A DNA stretch of 64,000 nucleotides from Bacteroidota bacterium (GTDB taxonomy: Bacteria; Bacteroidota; Bacteroidia; AKYH767-A; OLB10), in assembly GCA_016714005.1 (NCBI GenBank), contig JADJOA010000003.1, forward strand, positions 124,001 through 188,000. Direction: 5' to 3'. The translations under genes and the position numbers were made by a program. Shown here one piece after another: positions 27,022 to 38,119 of the stretch; the first letter of the stretch is position 1, and the number at the start of each line of letters is the position of its first letter. Below the pieces are notes generated by a model that saw only the letters and a program-made list of their open reading frames with translations, had not been told where the DNA came from and did not search any database.

Positions 27022-29857
27022 TTACCTGTTACATAATCTTTTAAAGCCGCAGTTTTCGCATTTTTTAAGTTCGGTTGTTTGGGCAAAATCTGATTCATAA
27101 ATTATATGAATGAGAAAATTTTTCAATTGAATACTGAAGTCAATTTGTGTTTGCTCACTAATAACATTGTTTCCAGCTAAATATTTTATACCGCCTGTAA
27201 TTTGCCTTAAAGCATATACACCGCATAAAGTTTTTGTTGCCTGCAAATTATGGTTTGCAAGCTGATTATAAATAAGCAGCTGAAGGTTTATTTTATTCTC
27301 AGAATTTGAAAACAAATCCTCAGGTAAAATTTCTTTAGCCAAATCAGCATTGCCTGTTTTGTAATCAATTACTCGTGTTACTCCATCCTTTTGGTCAATG
27401 CGGTCAAACTTTCAAAAAGTTTAACTACAGTTTTATTGCCTAAATCAACCCACTGGCTGTATTCTGTTTCTAAAGCAATCAATTTAAAAGGAGCATAAGC
27501 TTCATCCTGATTGATTGTTTTGGCAACCAATTCTTCCAAAACTTTTTCAAACAAATAATTTTCCCCCTCGCTTACATAAGATTTATCGTACTCCTGCTTA
27601 ATTGCGCTGCTAACTGCACTTCCAATTTCAGGAATTAATTTTTTTGTGGTATCAGTGTTTATTTCAGCATTTAAAAAAGGCAAATACAATTGTTCGAGCG
27701 TCTTATGAAAGACATTTCCAAACTCATTTGCCTGCATTGACTCTTCAACTGTTTCATCCTCGCGTAATCCCTGAACATAATGCAGGTAAAATTTAAACGG
27801 GCAATAAACAAATGAGTTTATAGAAGAAGGCGAAAATCTTTTCAGGCTCCCACCATCCTCTTGCCTTGCAAATAGCTCAACAAGTTTTTCGGTAAGAACT
27901 TTATTTCGATTTACAACAATAGCATTATCGCTAAATATTGAAATTCCTTGTGTTGCAAGTTTGTGCTTTAACAAAATAGTGGTCGGAAACTTTTGCCGCA
28001 ACTCATATACAATTTGCAAAATATAGCGGCTCATTTCTCCGCCCGAAGATGAATTTACTTCCGTGTTATAAATAAGAAAAATATTTTCAGCTCTTTGCAA
28101 CAACCTGTAAAAGTGATACGCAAAAATTGCGTCCTGATTTAAAAATGTTGGAAGTTTAAATGATTTGCGAATACTAAAAGGGATAAAGGAATTTCTGAAG
28201 GAATCTGACGGCAATACACCCTCATTAACATTAGTAATAATGACAGTTTTAAAATCGAGCACACGCGTTTCCAAAAAGCCCATCAACTGTAAACCCAATA
28301 CAGGCTCGCCACTAAACGGGAATTTAAATTTGCTGAAGAAATCATTCAGGAGTTGCCATATTGAAATTTCATCAAAATTTTGTGTGTCAGTTTTGACCTC
28401 ATTAACAAATTCAGAAAATGAATTATGCACATGCTGCATAAGGTTTTTATTTCCAAAAACACCTCCGGCTGATTCTGATTCTTTATCGGCAAACCAATTT
28501 AAAATACCGTTTAAGTATCCGTAAATACTTGAAGCATCATTTGGAATACTAAACAATAATTTAAGAAAATCCTTTAATGAACAAGCATCAATATCATTGA
28601 TACTTTCTAATACAATGTTAATGTCAAGGTAAGAACTTCGTATTTTTTTGTAGTCATTAACTAATTTAAAAAAGATTGATTTGTACCTTGTATTAAAGCA
28701 ACATCATTAAATAACTCGCGAACTATTTCAGTAAAAACCAACAGCCTCACCCCTTTTTTCTTCTTGGTATCATTAAGCTTTTTAAGTAACCTAAATAATG
28801 AATAGAAAAAATGGTCTTTAATTGAAAATCCCATTGTAATATTCAAATTTTGAATATTACCCGACAATGAATTTAATACGGGCATAAGCATAGATTCTTC
28901 AGGCAATACCAATGCCGTTTCGCCTTCGCTTTGTGGATTTGCCTTCAAAACATCTTCAAGAATTACCGCTGCTTGCCTTGCCAATAAAGTTTTCCCGTTA
29001 ACACCAATTATCTCAATAGTTTTTTTCCCTTCTCCAAAATAATTACCAACCCATTTCACTGTCTGAATCTTTAAATTGCTCTCTCGAATAAACCTACCAG
29101 CCTCCTGTTTAGGATTATTTACATAATACTTGTCGGCATCCCAATAAACCGAAGCCTTACATTCAGTTATCAGGTATTGTATTATTTTCTCTTCCAGCGA
29201 GAGATAGTGCATAAAATCCTGCAAAATGAAATTGTCTAAACTTGAGTTTACTTAAAAACTTTTCAGGACTTTCAGCAACTAATCTGTAAACATATCCCTC
29301 ATAATTGCAGCCTGATGATGTAAGCGAAACCTGCAACCGGTCATATATTTGTGGCAGCACCTTCCAAACTTTTAGGAAAGTTTCTTTGTTTGAGCTGAGT
29401 TCTCTGTTTGAAAAATTTTTCCAGAATTCAGCATAATCACTTCTTTCTTCGTCCGAAAACTGAAATTCAGCATCTATCTCTTTTATTTTTCTATGCCTCC
29501 AAACAATACATCTTTATCAATCAGGTAACGATCAATCTCATCAAAATCCTTTAACATCATTTCACCCCAGCCAATAAAACTACTGTAGGTAGCATTGGTA
29601 TAAAACTGCTTGTAAATCGGAAACAGCTTTAATAGCAATGCGGGGCGCTGCAATATTTTATAAGGAGAAACAAGTGTTACAAAATCGCTGATTGAATAAA
29701 CAGCAGGCAACCATGATGCCTGTTTTAGTTTGGCTGTTAATTTATTTTTAAAAATGATGCACGCCCTCCTTGTTGGGAAAACTACACAAGTCTCATTAAA
29801 ATCATTTTTATGGTTTGCTAAAAGCCCGTCAATAAATTTATCTATAAAACCTTCCAT
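27022..29857 (-). CDS. AddB-like helicase-nuclease, PD-(D/E)XK family (several frameshifts)
   Basis: Roughly 945 residues once four or more frame changes (near 29483, 29200, 28600-28660 and 27380) are joined. The N-terminus (VVFPTRRACIIFKNKL) is a degenerate UvrD-like motif. The C-terminal nuclease starts FSPSSINSFVYCPFKFYLHY and continues NEFGNVFHKTLEQLY and IDYKTG, the PD-(D/E)XK active site. It ends KCENCGFKRLCNR, giving three cysteines that with the one in VYCPF should hold a 4Fe-4S cluster as in AddB and Cas4. It probably takes part in double-strand-break repair. The partner AddA is not visible in the window. I chose ATG 29857; it lies 11 bases after the stop of the M16 gene. Confidence 0.82.
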
Positions 29858-29867
29858 CAAACACAAA

Positions 29868-31097
29868 TCAGTTTTCTGCCTCAAAAAGTAATGTGCTCAT
29901 GTTTTGCAGATCGAACACTTCGTTAGCACAAACATAAATTTCCTTTTCGTTAACAGCATTTACTTTTTCGATTACCTCTTTCAGTAAAAATGGCTTATTA
30001 AAATGCAACATACTTTTTGATGCAGATATGGCAACGTTTCCTTTATTTTCATTTGCCAAAGCTAACTGACCTATAAACTGGCTTTTGTAATTCTTTAATG
30101 CACTACTGCCAATTTTTTTATCCATTAGCTTTTTCAATTCCTTTTTTGCAAGCGAGACAGATTTGTTCAGGTATTTTTTTTCTGTGGCAAGATAGAGGTG
30201 AAAAACTCCATTGTCGGTATAAGCATGATAGCCGGATTCTATTGCATAAGAGTAACCAAATTTTTCGCGCACGGCCAAGTTCAATCTTGAGTTCATTCCA
30301 GGTCCGCCTAAAATGTTATTCAACAATACCATTGCTGTTCTGCTTTTGCTCTGCAATGAATAAGAAAGATTTCCTATAATATAATGGCACTGGCTAATTG
30401 GCTTCCTTATAATCTGATCTTCCCTCCGTTTTAAAACTTTTGAATTATCAGAATTTCTTTCACCTGATTTTATGCTGCTAAATAATTCTTCTGAAATCTC
30501 TTCAACCTGCTTTGTAGAATAATTTCCGTAAACAGATAAAATCATTTTACCTGCATTATAATTATTTCTCACAAATGAAATCAAATCACTTTGTTTAAAT
30601 TTTTGCAAGGTTTCATTAGTCCCTAAAATTGGATTACCCAAAGGTTGACCCTTTAAAAATCTGCGCTTCATAATCATCGTAAATCTGTTCTGATGGTGTA
30701 TCAATATACATCCGTATCTCATCTTTTATCACTTCTTTTTCCTTCTCAATTTCTTTAGCAGGAAAAACAGAGTTTAAAACAATATCGGCAATCAGCTCAA
30801 CTGAACGATATAAATGCTGCGTTAAAAGATGCATGAACACAGGTTTCTTCTTTAGATGTGAAAGCATTCAACTCTCCGCCAACTACTTCAAGCCTGTTTA
30901 GTATCTGAACCGACTTACGCTTTTTGTTCCTTTAAAAGCATATGCTCAATAAAGTGTGCAAGTCCCGATTGATTATTTTTTTCATTTCGGGTGCCAGCGC
31001 CAATCATTAATGCACAATGACCAACCACTGCATTTTTATCACGGTAAAAAACTACCCTGAATCCATTTTTCAATTCAGAAATAAAAATATCATTCAT
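29868..31097 (-). CDS. M16-family (insulinase-like) zinc peptidase (frameshifted)
   Basis: About 410 residues. The N-terminal half has the inverted zinc motif HFIEH (48-52) in GLAHFIEHMLL and the downstream Glu helix EKEKEVIKDEIRMYID. The C-terminal half carries the R/Y pair region (SRLNLAVREKFGYSYAIESG). Frame changes lie near 30870-30915 and 30650-30720. This is the single-unit type of M16 peptidase (pitrilysin/PqqL-like), without a signal peptide. It sits between yihY and the AddB-like gene with 3-11 base gaps, so it is co-transcribed. Its substrate is unknown. Confidence 0.85.
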
Positions 31098-31100
31098 ACA

Positions 31101-32026
31101 TCAGTTCCTTACGGGTTTTATTTTTGCCTTGTTAATAGAGTTATTCAGTTCAAATCCTATCAGGAGTTGCAGGCAATTAAAATTGATATAAATAAGTATA
31201 ACTATTAATGTGCCTATTGAGCCATAAACTTTATTGAAGTTGCCAAAATTTTGAATAAAAAAATTAAAACAAATAGAAGTTAAAAGAACCAATATAGTTG
31301 CAAGTGTTGAACCTGCAGAAATAAATCTGAATTTATTTCTGCCACCAGATGCCCAAAATAATAGAGAGATGATATGGCTGTGAAACAAAGAATTACCAAA
31401 ATGAGGTATTTACCGATCATTAAAAGGTAAACCGATGATCGATCAAGGCTTAAGATTTCTTTATTAATAAACAACAGCACTAACTCGGTAGCGATAATTA
31501 GTACAATAGCAATAATAGTAAGCACTGCCAGTAAACATGTAAGGTAAAGAGCAACAATTCTTTTTCTTATTCCTGAGCGTTTATGCTCGGCAAAAAGAGT
31601 TTTATCAAAACTACTGATTATTGAATTAACGCCATTGGTTGAAACAAACACTGCAAACAAAAAACCAAATGATAGCAACCCACCATTTTGATTTGTTACA
31701 ATTTCTTCAATCGTAGTGCGTGCTGCATCATAGGTGTTGTAGGGGAAAAAACTTTGCAAGCTTGATAACAATTTTTCCTGAAATCCAGCAATTGGCACAT
31801 AAGGTATAAGCGTAAATAAAAAAATTACAGTGGGAAAAAGTGCAAGAAAAAAACTAAATGCAATAGAGCGTGCCCTGGTTTGAATATCTCCTTCAAAAAG
31901 TTCCTTTAAAAAAAAAGATGCAACATTAAAAATAGAAATCCCGTCAAAGCCGGGCAGTGAAATTCTTTTTGACAAACTCAAAGCCTCCCTGAATAATTTA
32001 ATACGGAAAAGAAAAAAAGTTTTCAA
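31101..32026 (-). CDS. YihY/BrkB-family inner membrane protein (one frameshift)
   Basis: About 308 residues with six predicted membrane segments. The family signature ARSIAFSFFLALFPTVIFLF follows a cytoplasmic N-terminus. Later segments include LLSFGFLFAVFVSTNGVNSI and LLAVLTIIAIVLIIATELVL. The frame shifts near 31340-31380, and the rest ends SINKAKIKPVRN. The family was once misnamed RNase BN and its function is not firmly known. The start overlaps the nadC stop by 4 bases, placing it in the nadC operon. Confidence 0.87.
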
Positions 32027-32866
32027 GTTTTACTTAATGCTTTTAAACTTAAATCAAGGCTCTTAACCGAATGTGTTAATGCTCCTACAGAAATAAAATC
32101 TACACCGGCTTCGGCATATTCTTTAATGTTATCGATGGTAATTCCACCTGATGCTTCAATTTCAAACTTACCTGAAATTAAAGCTACAGCCTCTTTAATT
32201 AGTGCTGGAGAAAAATTATCAAGCATTATCCTTTTAACATTACCGGTAGCTAAAACCGATTTAACTTCTTCTAACGAGCGTGTTTCGATTTCAATATCAA
32301 TATTTAAATTATTTTGACGCTTGTATCTGTTGGCGGTTTCTATTGCCTGTTTTATTCCTCCTGCAAAATCAACATGGTTATCTTTAATCATAATCATATC
32401 ATACAACCCAAACCGATGATTAACCCCGCCACCTAATCTTACTCCCCATTTTTCTATAAGCCTGTTTAATGGAGTTGTTTTGCGTGTATCCAACACTTTT
32501 GCTTTGGTATGCTTTATTGCATTGGCGTATTTATGTGTGGTGGTGGCAATCCCGCTCATGCGCTGCATACAATTAAGCACCAATCTTTCAGCCTTTAAAA
32601 GAGTTAACACTTTTTCCATGTATGATAAATGCAACATCACCTTTCTTTACCAATGCGCCATCACTTATTTTCTTATCAAAGAAAATTTGTGGCTCTACTT
32701 CCTTAAAAATAAGTTCGGCAAGTTCAACTCCGGCTAATACACCCTCTTCTTTAATTATTAATTGTGCTTTACCTTCCTTATCATGGTCAATACAACTGAG
32801 AGAAGAATAATCTCCAGGGCCCACATCTTCCTCTAACGACTTAATAATAAACTCTCTTAAATACAT
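32023..32866 (-). CDS. nadC: Nicotinate-nucleotide pyrophosphorylase (quinolinate phosphoribosyltransferase) (one frameshift)
   Basis: About 280 residues. The N-terminal domain starts MYLREFIIKSLEEDVGPGDY, and the substrate-binding block AERLVLNCMQRMSGIAT is followed by VLDTRKTTPLNRLIEKWGVR and NHRFGLYDMIMIKDNH. The C-terminal barrel ends EASGGITIDNIKEYAEAGVD and FISVGALTHS. These are diagnostic of NadC, which makes nicotinate mononucleotide from quinolinate and PRPP in de novo NAD synthesis. The frame changes once near 32600. It heads the operon nadC-yihY-M16-AddB-like. Confidence 0.95.
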
Positions 32867-32880
32867 AGCTGCAAAGCAAC

Positions 32881-32911
32881 AAAAAAACCCGGCTGCCTAA
32901 GCAACCGGGTT
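32881..32911 (-). terminator. Terminator downstream of the DUF4783 gene
   Basis: AACCCGG pairs with CCGGGTT (32886-32892 and 32905-32911) with an inner TGC/GCA stem. On the minus strand a run of T follows. It lies 19 bases after the DUF4783 stop and separates it from nadC. Confidence 0.8.
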
Positions 32912-32929
32912 AAATATTTTAAAAGTCCA

Positions 32930-33343
32930 TTATTTACCTTCCTGTAGCTCTCTCTCGAAACGCATTTCCTGAATAAAAGAAATATTACCTGTCTTTTTTA
33001 CATAAAAGTACGTGCGGTAATTTACCCCCTGCGAAGTAGCCATTGTTCCAATTACATATTTATCGCCTTCTTTAGAAACACCATTATGAACGACTGTAAA
33101 ACTTTTTACTGAGTTTTTTAAGAAAAAGTCTCTAAGCACCATTTCAGCCTGCGCCTTGCTATAAACATCTTCCTGATTAATTATGGTAAGGTCAACATTG
33201 CCATTAAAATAACGTGCTATGCCCTTGGCATCACCATTACGTATTGCATTACTTACATCCTCAAAAATTCCCTGTAAGTTAAATGCAAAAGTTAAAGATG
33301 CTAAACACATCATTAGCACAGTAACAAACAATTTCAGATTCAT
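32930..33343 (-). CDS. DUF4783 family secreted protein
   Basis: This 137-residue protein has a signal peptide (MNLKLFVTVLMMCLASLTFA). The mature part is a single NTF2-like fold (DVSNAIRNGDAKGIARYFNG, SKAQAEMVLRDFFLKN, YRTYFYVKKTG), which matches DUF4783, a periplasmic family confined to Bacteroidota. An in-frame ATG ten codons upstream is possible, but the signal peptide fits this start. It lies upstream of nadC but behind its own terminator. Its function is unknown. Confidence 0.85.
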   Translation of the reverse strand: MNLKLFVTVLMMCLASLTFAFNLQGIFEDVSNAIRNGDAKGIARYFNGNVDLTIINQEDVYSKAQAEMVLRDFFLKNSVKSFTVVHNGVSKEGDKYVIGTMATSQGVNYRTYFYVKKTGNISFIQEMRFERELQEGK

Positions 33344-33496
33344 GGTTTTATTATAACGCATATTTTTACGCAATTATCAAGCCAACAACTCTTAAAAATT
33401 TATGAATAAACCGCAGAACTTCCCACTTTAAACTCCCCTTAATTAGGAGAACAAAAGTATATTCTTTTATAGTTTGTCCAAATATAATTTTAACAA

Positions 33497-33958
33497 ATGC
33501 ACATAAAAATAATATGGGTTGGTAAAGCTCGTAAAAACGACTTTACTGAATTACTCGCTGATTATGAGAGAAGAATAGGAAGGTTTTGCTCCATATCTTT
33601 AACCGAAATAAAAGATAGCAACAGCCCTGAACCTGAACTGCAACGAAAAACCGAAGGAGAAAAGATACTTTCAGCCTTAAAACCCGAAGATTATTTAGTG
33701 TTGCTTGATGAGAAGGGTAAAAATTTTACTTCGGAAGGGTTTGCCGCAAAAATTCAATCCATACAAGGCAAAAACATTAAAAGCTGTGTGTTTGTAATGG
33801 GTGGAGCTTATGGTTTTAGCAAAACTGTATATGAAAGAGCTGATGAACAAATTGCGCTTTCCCAAATGACTTTTACACATCAAATGGTACGCCTTATATT
33901 TATAGAGCAGTTATACAGAGCGTTTTCTATAATTAATAAGATGCCATACCATCATTAA
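33497..33958 (+). CDS. rlmH: 23S rRNA pseudouridine-1915 N3-methyltransferase
   Basis: This 153-residue SPOUT-fold methyltransferase is intact. It starts MHIKIIWVGKARKNDFTELL and has the knot-forming C-terminal part: LLDEKGKNFTSEGFA, VFVMGGAYGFSKTVYERAD and the conserved end LSQMTFTHQMVRLIFIEQLY, RAFSIINKMPYHH. It methylates pseudouridine 1915 in helix 69 of 23S rRNA. It precedes the polysaccharide exporter by 31 bases, possibly by chance. Confidence 0.96.
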   Translation: MHIKIIWVGKARKNDFTELLADYERRIGRFCSISLTEIKDSNSPEPELQRKTEGEKILSALKPEDYLVLLDEKGKNFTSEGFAAKIQSIQGKNIKSCVFVMGGAYGFSKTVYERADEQIALSQMTFTHQMVRLIFIEQLYRAFSIINKMPYHH

Positions 33959-33989
33959 GATTTACGATTAATATATTTGACGCGTTGAT

Positions 33990-34808
33990 ATGCAAATAGA
34001 GATAAAACCACAAAGCGGCTTTCAGCTTAACCTAAAGGAGTTTTGGAGCTACCGCGAGTTACTTTACTTTTTTACCTGGCGCGATATTAAAATAAAGTAC
34101 AAACAAACATTTTTTGGTGTGTTGTGGGTAGTATTACAACCGCTTTTAATGATGATAATTTTTACCGCTTTTTTCGGCAGAATATTAAGCGCACATTCAG
34201 GAAATATTGATTATCGTGTATTTGTTTTTGCCGGGCTAATGCTTTGGAACATTTTTGCAACAGGCATAGCAGGTGCCGGAAACAGCATGGTAACAAATGC
34301 CAACATCATCAAAAAATTTATTTTCCCCAGGTTAATTATTCCTTTTAGCGCTGTGCTGGTATCTCTGTTTGATTTTCTGTTTACGTTAGTATTGTTTGCC
34401 GGTTTGCTTTTTTATTGTGATGTAACGCCCGATTTTGGAAAACTGTTTCTATTTCTTCCTTTAGCGTTACTCATTACTACATTAACCACACTGGGGCTTG
34501 GCATTTTTTTGTCAGCACTTAATGTAAAGTACCGAGACTTCCGTTATGTAATTCCATTTCTTGTGCAATCATTATTATTTGTTACCCCTGTTATTTATCC
34601 ACTCGCCATGATAAAAAATGAGTTCATAAAAACGCTGCTTACACTCAATCCAATGGCTGCTGCTTTAGATATTTTTAGAGCAGCTTTAACTCATTCCGAA
34701 ATAAATGTCCAGGTTGTAGCAACAGGTTTTTGTATAAGCCTGGCATTATTTGTAATTGGAATAATCACTTTTAGAAAAACAGAAGCCTACTTTGCAGATA
34801 TAGCCTGA
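33990..34808 (+). CDS. wzm: Polysaccharide ABC exporter, permease
   Basis: This 272-residue ABC-2 type membrane protein has six membrane segments. It begins with an amphipathic helix and the family motif WRDIKIKYKQTFFGVLWVVL, followed by QPLLMMIIFTAFFGRIL. The last segments contain FLVQSLLFVTPVIYPLAMI and LNPMAAALDIFRAAL, standard for Wzm/TagG permeases. With Wzt (next gene, overlapping TGATG) it exports a completed undecaprenyl-linked glycan across the inner membrane. It is the first gene of the polysaccharide locus. Confidence 0.93.
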   Translation: MQIEIKPQSGFQLNLKEFWSYRELLYFFTWRDIKIKYKQTFFGVLWVVLQPLLMMIIFTAFFGRILSAHSGNIDYRVFVFAGLMLWNIFATGIAGAGNSMVTNANIIKKFIFPRLIIPFSAVLVSLFDFLFTLVLFAGLLFYCDVTPDFGKLFLFLPLALLITTLTTLGLGIFLSALNVKYRDFRYVIPFLVQSLLFVTPVIYPLAMIKNEFIKTLLTLNPMAAALDIFRAALTHSEINVQVVATGFCISLALFVIGIITFRKTEAYFADIA

Positions 34809-36033
34809 TGCAACCTATAATTGAAATACAAAATATTGTAAAAAGGTACAGCATTGCTCATGTGCACAAGCCTTACCTTACTGTACAGGAATCCTTGCGC
34901 GGCATATTTAAAAGAAACAAGTCAACAGAAGATTTTTTGCACTAAACGGTATAAGTTTTAATGTTAATAAAGGTGAATCTCTTGGAATTATCGGAAAAAA
35001 TGGTGCCGGCAAGTCAACCTTACTTAAAATCCTTTCAAGAATTACTCCACCCAGCAGCGGAAAAATTATTTGCCGTGGCAGGCTTGCAAGTTTACTGGAA
35101 GTAGGAACAGGTTTTCATCCTGAATTAACAGGCAGAGAAAATATTTACTTAAACGGAAGCATACTTGGTTTAAAGCGTACAGAAATTGACAAAAAGTTTG
35201 ATGCCATAGTTGATTTTTCGGGGGTTGAAAAATTCTTAGACACCCCTTTAAAACATTACTCCAGCGGAATGCAGTTGCGCTTGGCTTTTGCGGTGGCTGC
35301 ACACTTGGAACCCGAAATTTTAATTATAGATGAGGTGCTTGCCGTTGGCGATGCTGAATTCCAAAACAAATGTATGGGTAAAATGGATGAGGTATCACGC
35401 AGTGGAAGAACAGTTTTGTTTGTAAGCCATAACATGGCAGCAATTAAAAAGCTTTGCTCCAAAACCGTGGTTCTAAAAAAAGGAACCGTTGCCTTTCATG
35501 GCAATACTACTGATGCTATCGGCACCTATCTTGACGAAAACTCTGCCTTAAACGCCTCGGGAGAAATACCAGCAGAGTCACTCACCTACAAATCAGATTT
35601 TGCAAGAATTAAAAAAGTATTGCTTTATAATAAGGCTGCCGAAGGGTCAAACGAGATTTTGTATCTAAATCCCTTACATGTGCGCATAACAATTGATATT
35701 ATGCAAAAAGTGGAGGAAGCATTGCTTGATATAAAACTTATTTCGCGCGATGGTATAGTTATTACATATTCAGTTAATACCTTTGATGGCTCAATGCCAA
35801 TAAAATTAAATGAAGGAAGACACGAGTTTGATGTTGAAGTTGAAAATCATCTTCACCCCGGTGCATATTGCATCACCGTGGGCATTCACAATCCTGACGG
35901 CAGAACACTTAGCTATGCCGAAAACATTTGCAACTTTAACGTACTTCGCTTTGGCGAAAAAGAAAATGAGTATAAATACAACTGGATGCATGGGTATGTT
36001 AAAGCATCATCCAAATGGATAAAATTAAGCTGA
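34808..36033 (+). CDS. wzt: Polysaccharide ABC exporter, ATPase with C-terminal glycan-binding domain (one frameshift)
   Basis: About 408 residues. The first 45 residues read from ATG 34808 to a stop near 34944. One base later the frame resumes with GISFNVNKGESLGIIGKNGA (Walker A GKNGAGKST), the signature HYSSGMQLRLAFAVA, Walker B ILIIDEVLAVGD and the switch FVSHN. The last 150 residues (ARIKKVLLYN to VLRFGEKENEY) are a beta-sandwich like Wzt_C. That domain recognises the end of the finished O-chain, so the exported glycan probably carries a terminal modification. It is co-translated with wzm. Confidence 0.92.
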
Positions 36034-36043
36034 CAATTTTTCT

Positions 36044-37000
36044 ATGATAAAAAACAAAAACATATTTATAACTGGAGGAGCAGGTTTTATAGCCAATGCG
36101 CTTATTAAAAATTTAGCCGACAACAATAAAATTACCGTTTACGATAACTTTCATCGCGACACTTTATCATCAAGCTCGGTAGCAACTCATCCTAATCTAA
36201 AAATTATTAAAGGCGATGTGCTTAACCAGGATTTACTTACTGAATCAATGAAAGGAACAGACATTGTTGTTCATGCAGCCGGAATAGCTGGTATTGATAC
36301 GGTAATAAAAAACCCGGTGCACACCATGCGCGTAAACATGATGGGAACTGCGTGTGCATTAGAAGCCGCAAAAATTAATGGTGTTAAAGACCGCTTTATT
36401 GATTTTTCAACTTCAGAAGTTTTTGGTAGCATGGCATTTAAATCTGCCGAAACAGATCAAACAGTTTCGGGCAGTGCAGGTGAAGCGCGTTGGGTTTATG
36501 CAGTAAGTAAACTTGCCGGAGAACATCTTGCACATGCATACTTTAAACAATATAATTTACCAGTAGTAACAGTAAGACCATTTAATGTTTACGGACCCGG
36601 GCAAACCGGTGAGGGCGCTATACAAATTTTTATTAAACGTGCTTTAAAAAATGAAGACATAACTATACATGGCGATGGCAACCAAATACGCGCATGGTGT
36701 TTTGTAGATGATTTTGTTGATTGCCTGATGATGTGCATGGAAAACCCAAAAGCAATTGGCGAAAGTTTTAATCTCGGGAATGCAAGAGCGGTAATTACTA
36801 CATTGGGGCTTGCACAAACCGTTTGCCGTGTATTGGATTCTGACTCTAAAATAATTTTTAAACCTGCGTTAAGTGCCGATATAGAATTACGCATACCAAG
36901 TGTGGCAAAAGCCTCCGATTTGCTTGGCTTTAAAGCCAAAGTTGATTTAGACGAAGGCATTTTAAAAACTGCGGACTTCTTCAAAAGTATTTCCTATTAA
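36044..37000 (+). CDS. NAD-dependent nucleotide-sugar epimerase/dehydratase (extended SDR)
   Basis: This 318-residue protein is intact. NAD-binding GGAGFIA occurs at residues 11-17, and the catalytic pair is in YAVSK (Tyr152, Lys156) with the Ser-rich FSTSEVFGS strand. The substrate loop has VRPFNVYGPGQTGEGAIQIF and the end HGDGNQIRAWCFVDDFVDC. It belongs to the GalE/RmlB-like group acting on NDP-sugars. The specific reaction cannot be set from sequence. Position before a DegT aminotransferase and two formyltransferases suggests it feeds an amino-sugar route. Confidence 0.9.
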   Translation: MIKNKNIFITGGAGFIANALIKNLADNNKITVYDNFHRDTLSSSSVATHPNLKIIKGDVLNQDLLTESMKGTDIVVHAAGIAGIDTVIKNPVHTMRVNMMGTACALEAAKINGVKDRFIDFSTSEVFGSMAFKSAETDQTVSGSAGEARWVYAVSKLAGEHLAHAYFKQYNLPVVTVRPFNVYGPGQTGEGAIQIFIKRALKNEDITIHGDGNQIRAWCFVDDFVDCLMMCMENPKAIGESFNLGNARAVITTLGLAQTVCRVLDSDSKIIFKPALSADIELRIPSVAKASDLLGFKAKVDLDEGILKTADFFKSISY

Positions 37001-37007
37001 AAGAGTT

Positions 37008-38115
37008 ATGGACTTTATTCCTTTAATGCAGCCAGGCATAAACGACAGCGATATTGAGGCTGTTGCAAATGTTTTGCGCAGCGGTATGTTGGTGCAGGGA
37101 AAATCTTCTTTAGAATTTGAAAAAGAAATAGCTGATTATTTAGGATGTAAACATGCTATATTAGTCAGCAACGGAACTGCATCACTACACCTTGCTTTAA
37201 TTGCATTGGGAATACAAGAAGGTGATGAAGTAATAGTTCCTGCTTTTTCTTATGTAGCCACGGCAAATGTGGTTGAACTGGTTGGCGCTACTCCAATTTT
37301 TGTTGACGTGAGTATTGATGATTTCAACATTGAAGTATCGCAGATTGAAAAGTGTATTACACCGCGCACCAAAGCAATAATGCCCGTGCATGAGTTTGGC
37401 ATAGCAGCCAATATGGATGAGATTATTGAAATTGCTAAAAAGCACAACTTAAAAATTATTGAAGATGCAGCGTGTGCTTTAGGCGCAAAATATAATGGGA
37501 AATTTGTTGGAACATTAAGCGATATTGGCTCTTTCAGTCTACACCCGCGCAAGAGCATCACCTCTGGTGAAGGCGGAATAATTACAACTGATGATGACAC
37601 TATTGCCGATAAAATAAAACTATTGCGCAACCACGGGCAAAGAACTGTTGATGGTGAAATGATTTTTGAGGAAGCAGGATTTAATTACAGGCTTACCGAT
37701 TTTCAGGCTGCTCTTGCCCATTCGCAATTTAAGCGTATGGAAAAATAATTGCTGTTAAAGAAAAAATTGCCCAACAATATTTTACCGGATTACAAGGAAA
37801 TAAAAAACTTAAACTGCCCAAAACATTTTCCAATAAAAATCATACATGGCAAACATTTCATGTAGTGGTGGATAGTTCTATTAACCGCAACGCGCTAATA
37901 AAACAACTGCGCGAAAAAATATTGGAACAAATTATGGTGCACAGTGCATTCCTTACCAAAAATATTATTTGAATAAATATAATTTGGATTGTAAAACTTT
38001 ATTTTCTAATGCAATGCGCGCTTATGAAAACGGAATTGCGCTACCCATGTTTGAAAAATTAACTGATGAGCAGGTTAATTATGTTGTACAAAATATTAAT
38101 ACCCTAACCGCATAA
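37008..38115 (+). CDS. DegT/DnrJ/EryC1/StrS sugar aminotransferase (two frameshifts)
   Basis: About 369 residues. It begins MDFIPLMQPGINDSDIEAVA and has the PLP-binding Lys182 in SFSLHPRKSITSGEGG and the conserved NHGQ loop. The frame shifts near 37745 and again near 37920; the end reads ENGIALPMFEKLTDEQVNYV and stops at 38115. Enzymes of this family transfer an amino group from glutamate to a 3- or 4-keto-6-deoxy NDP-sugar. The following formyltransferase is the expected next enzyme for an N-formylated deoxyamino sugar. Confidence 0.9.
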
Positions 38116-38119
38116 CCCG

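Noticed and set aside
36589..36984. 131-codon minus-strand frame inside the epimerase gene
   Set aside because: Antisense shadow of an intact SDR epimerase; no own motif or start signal.
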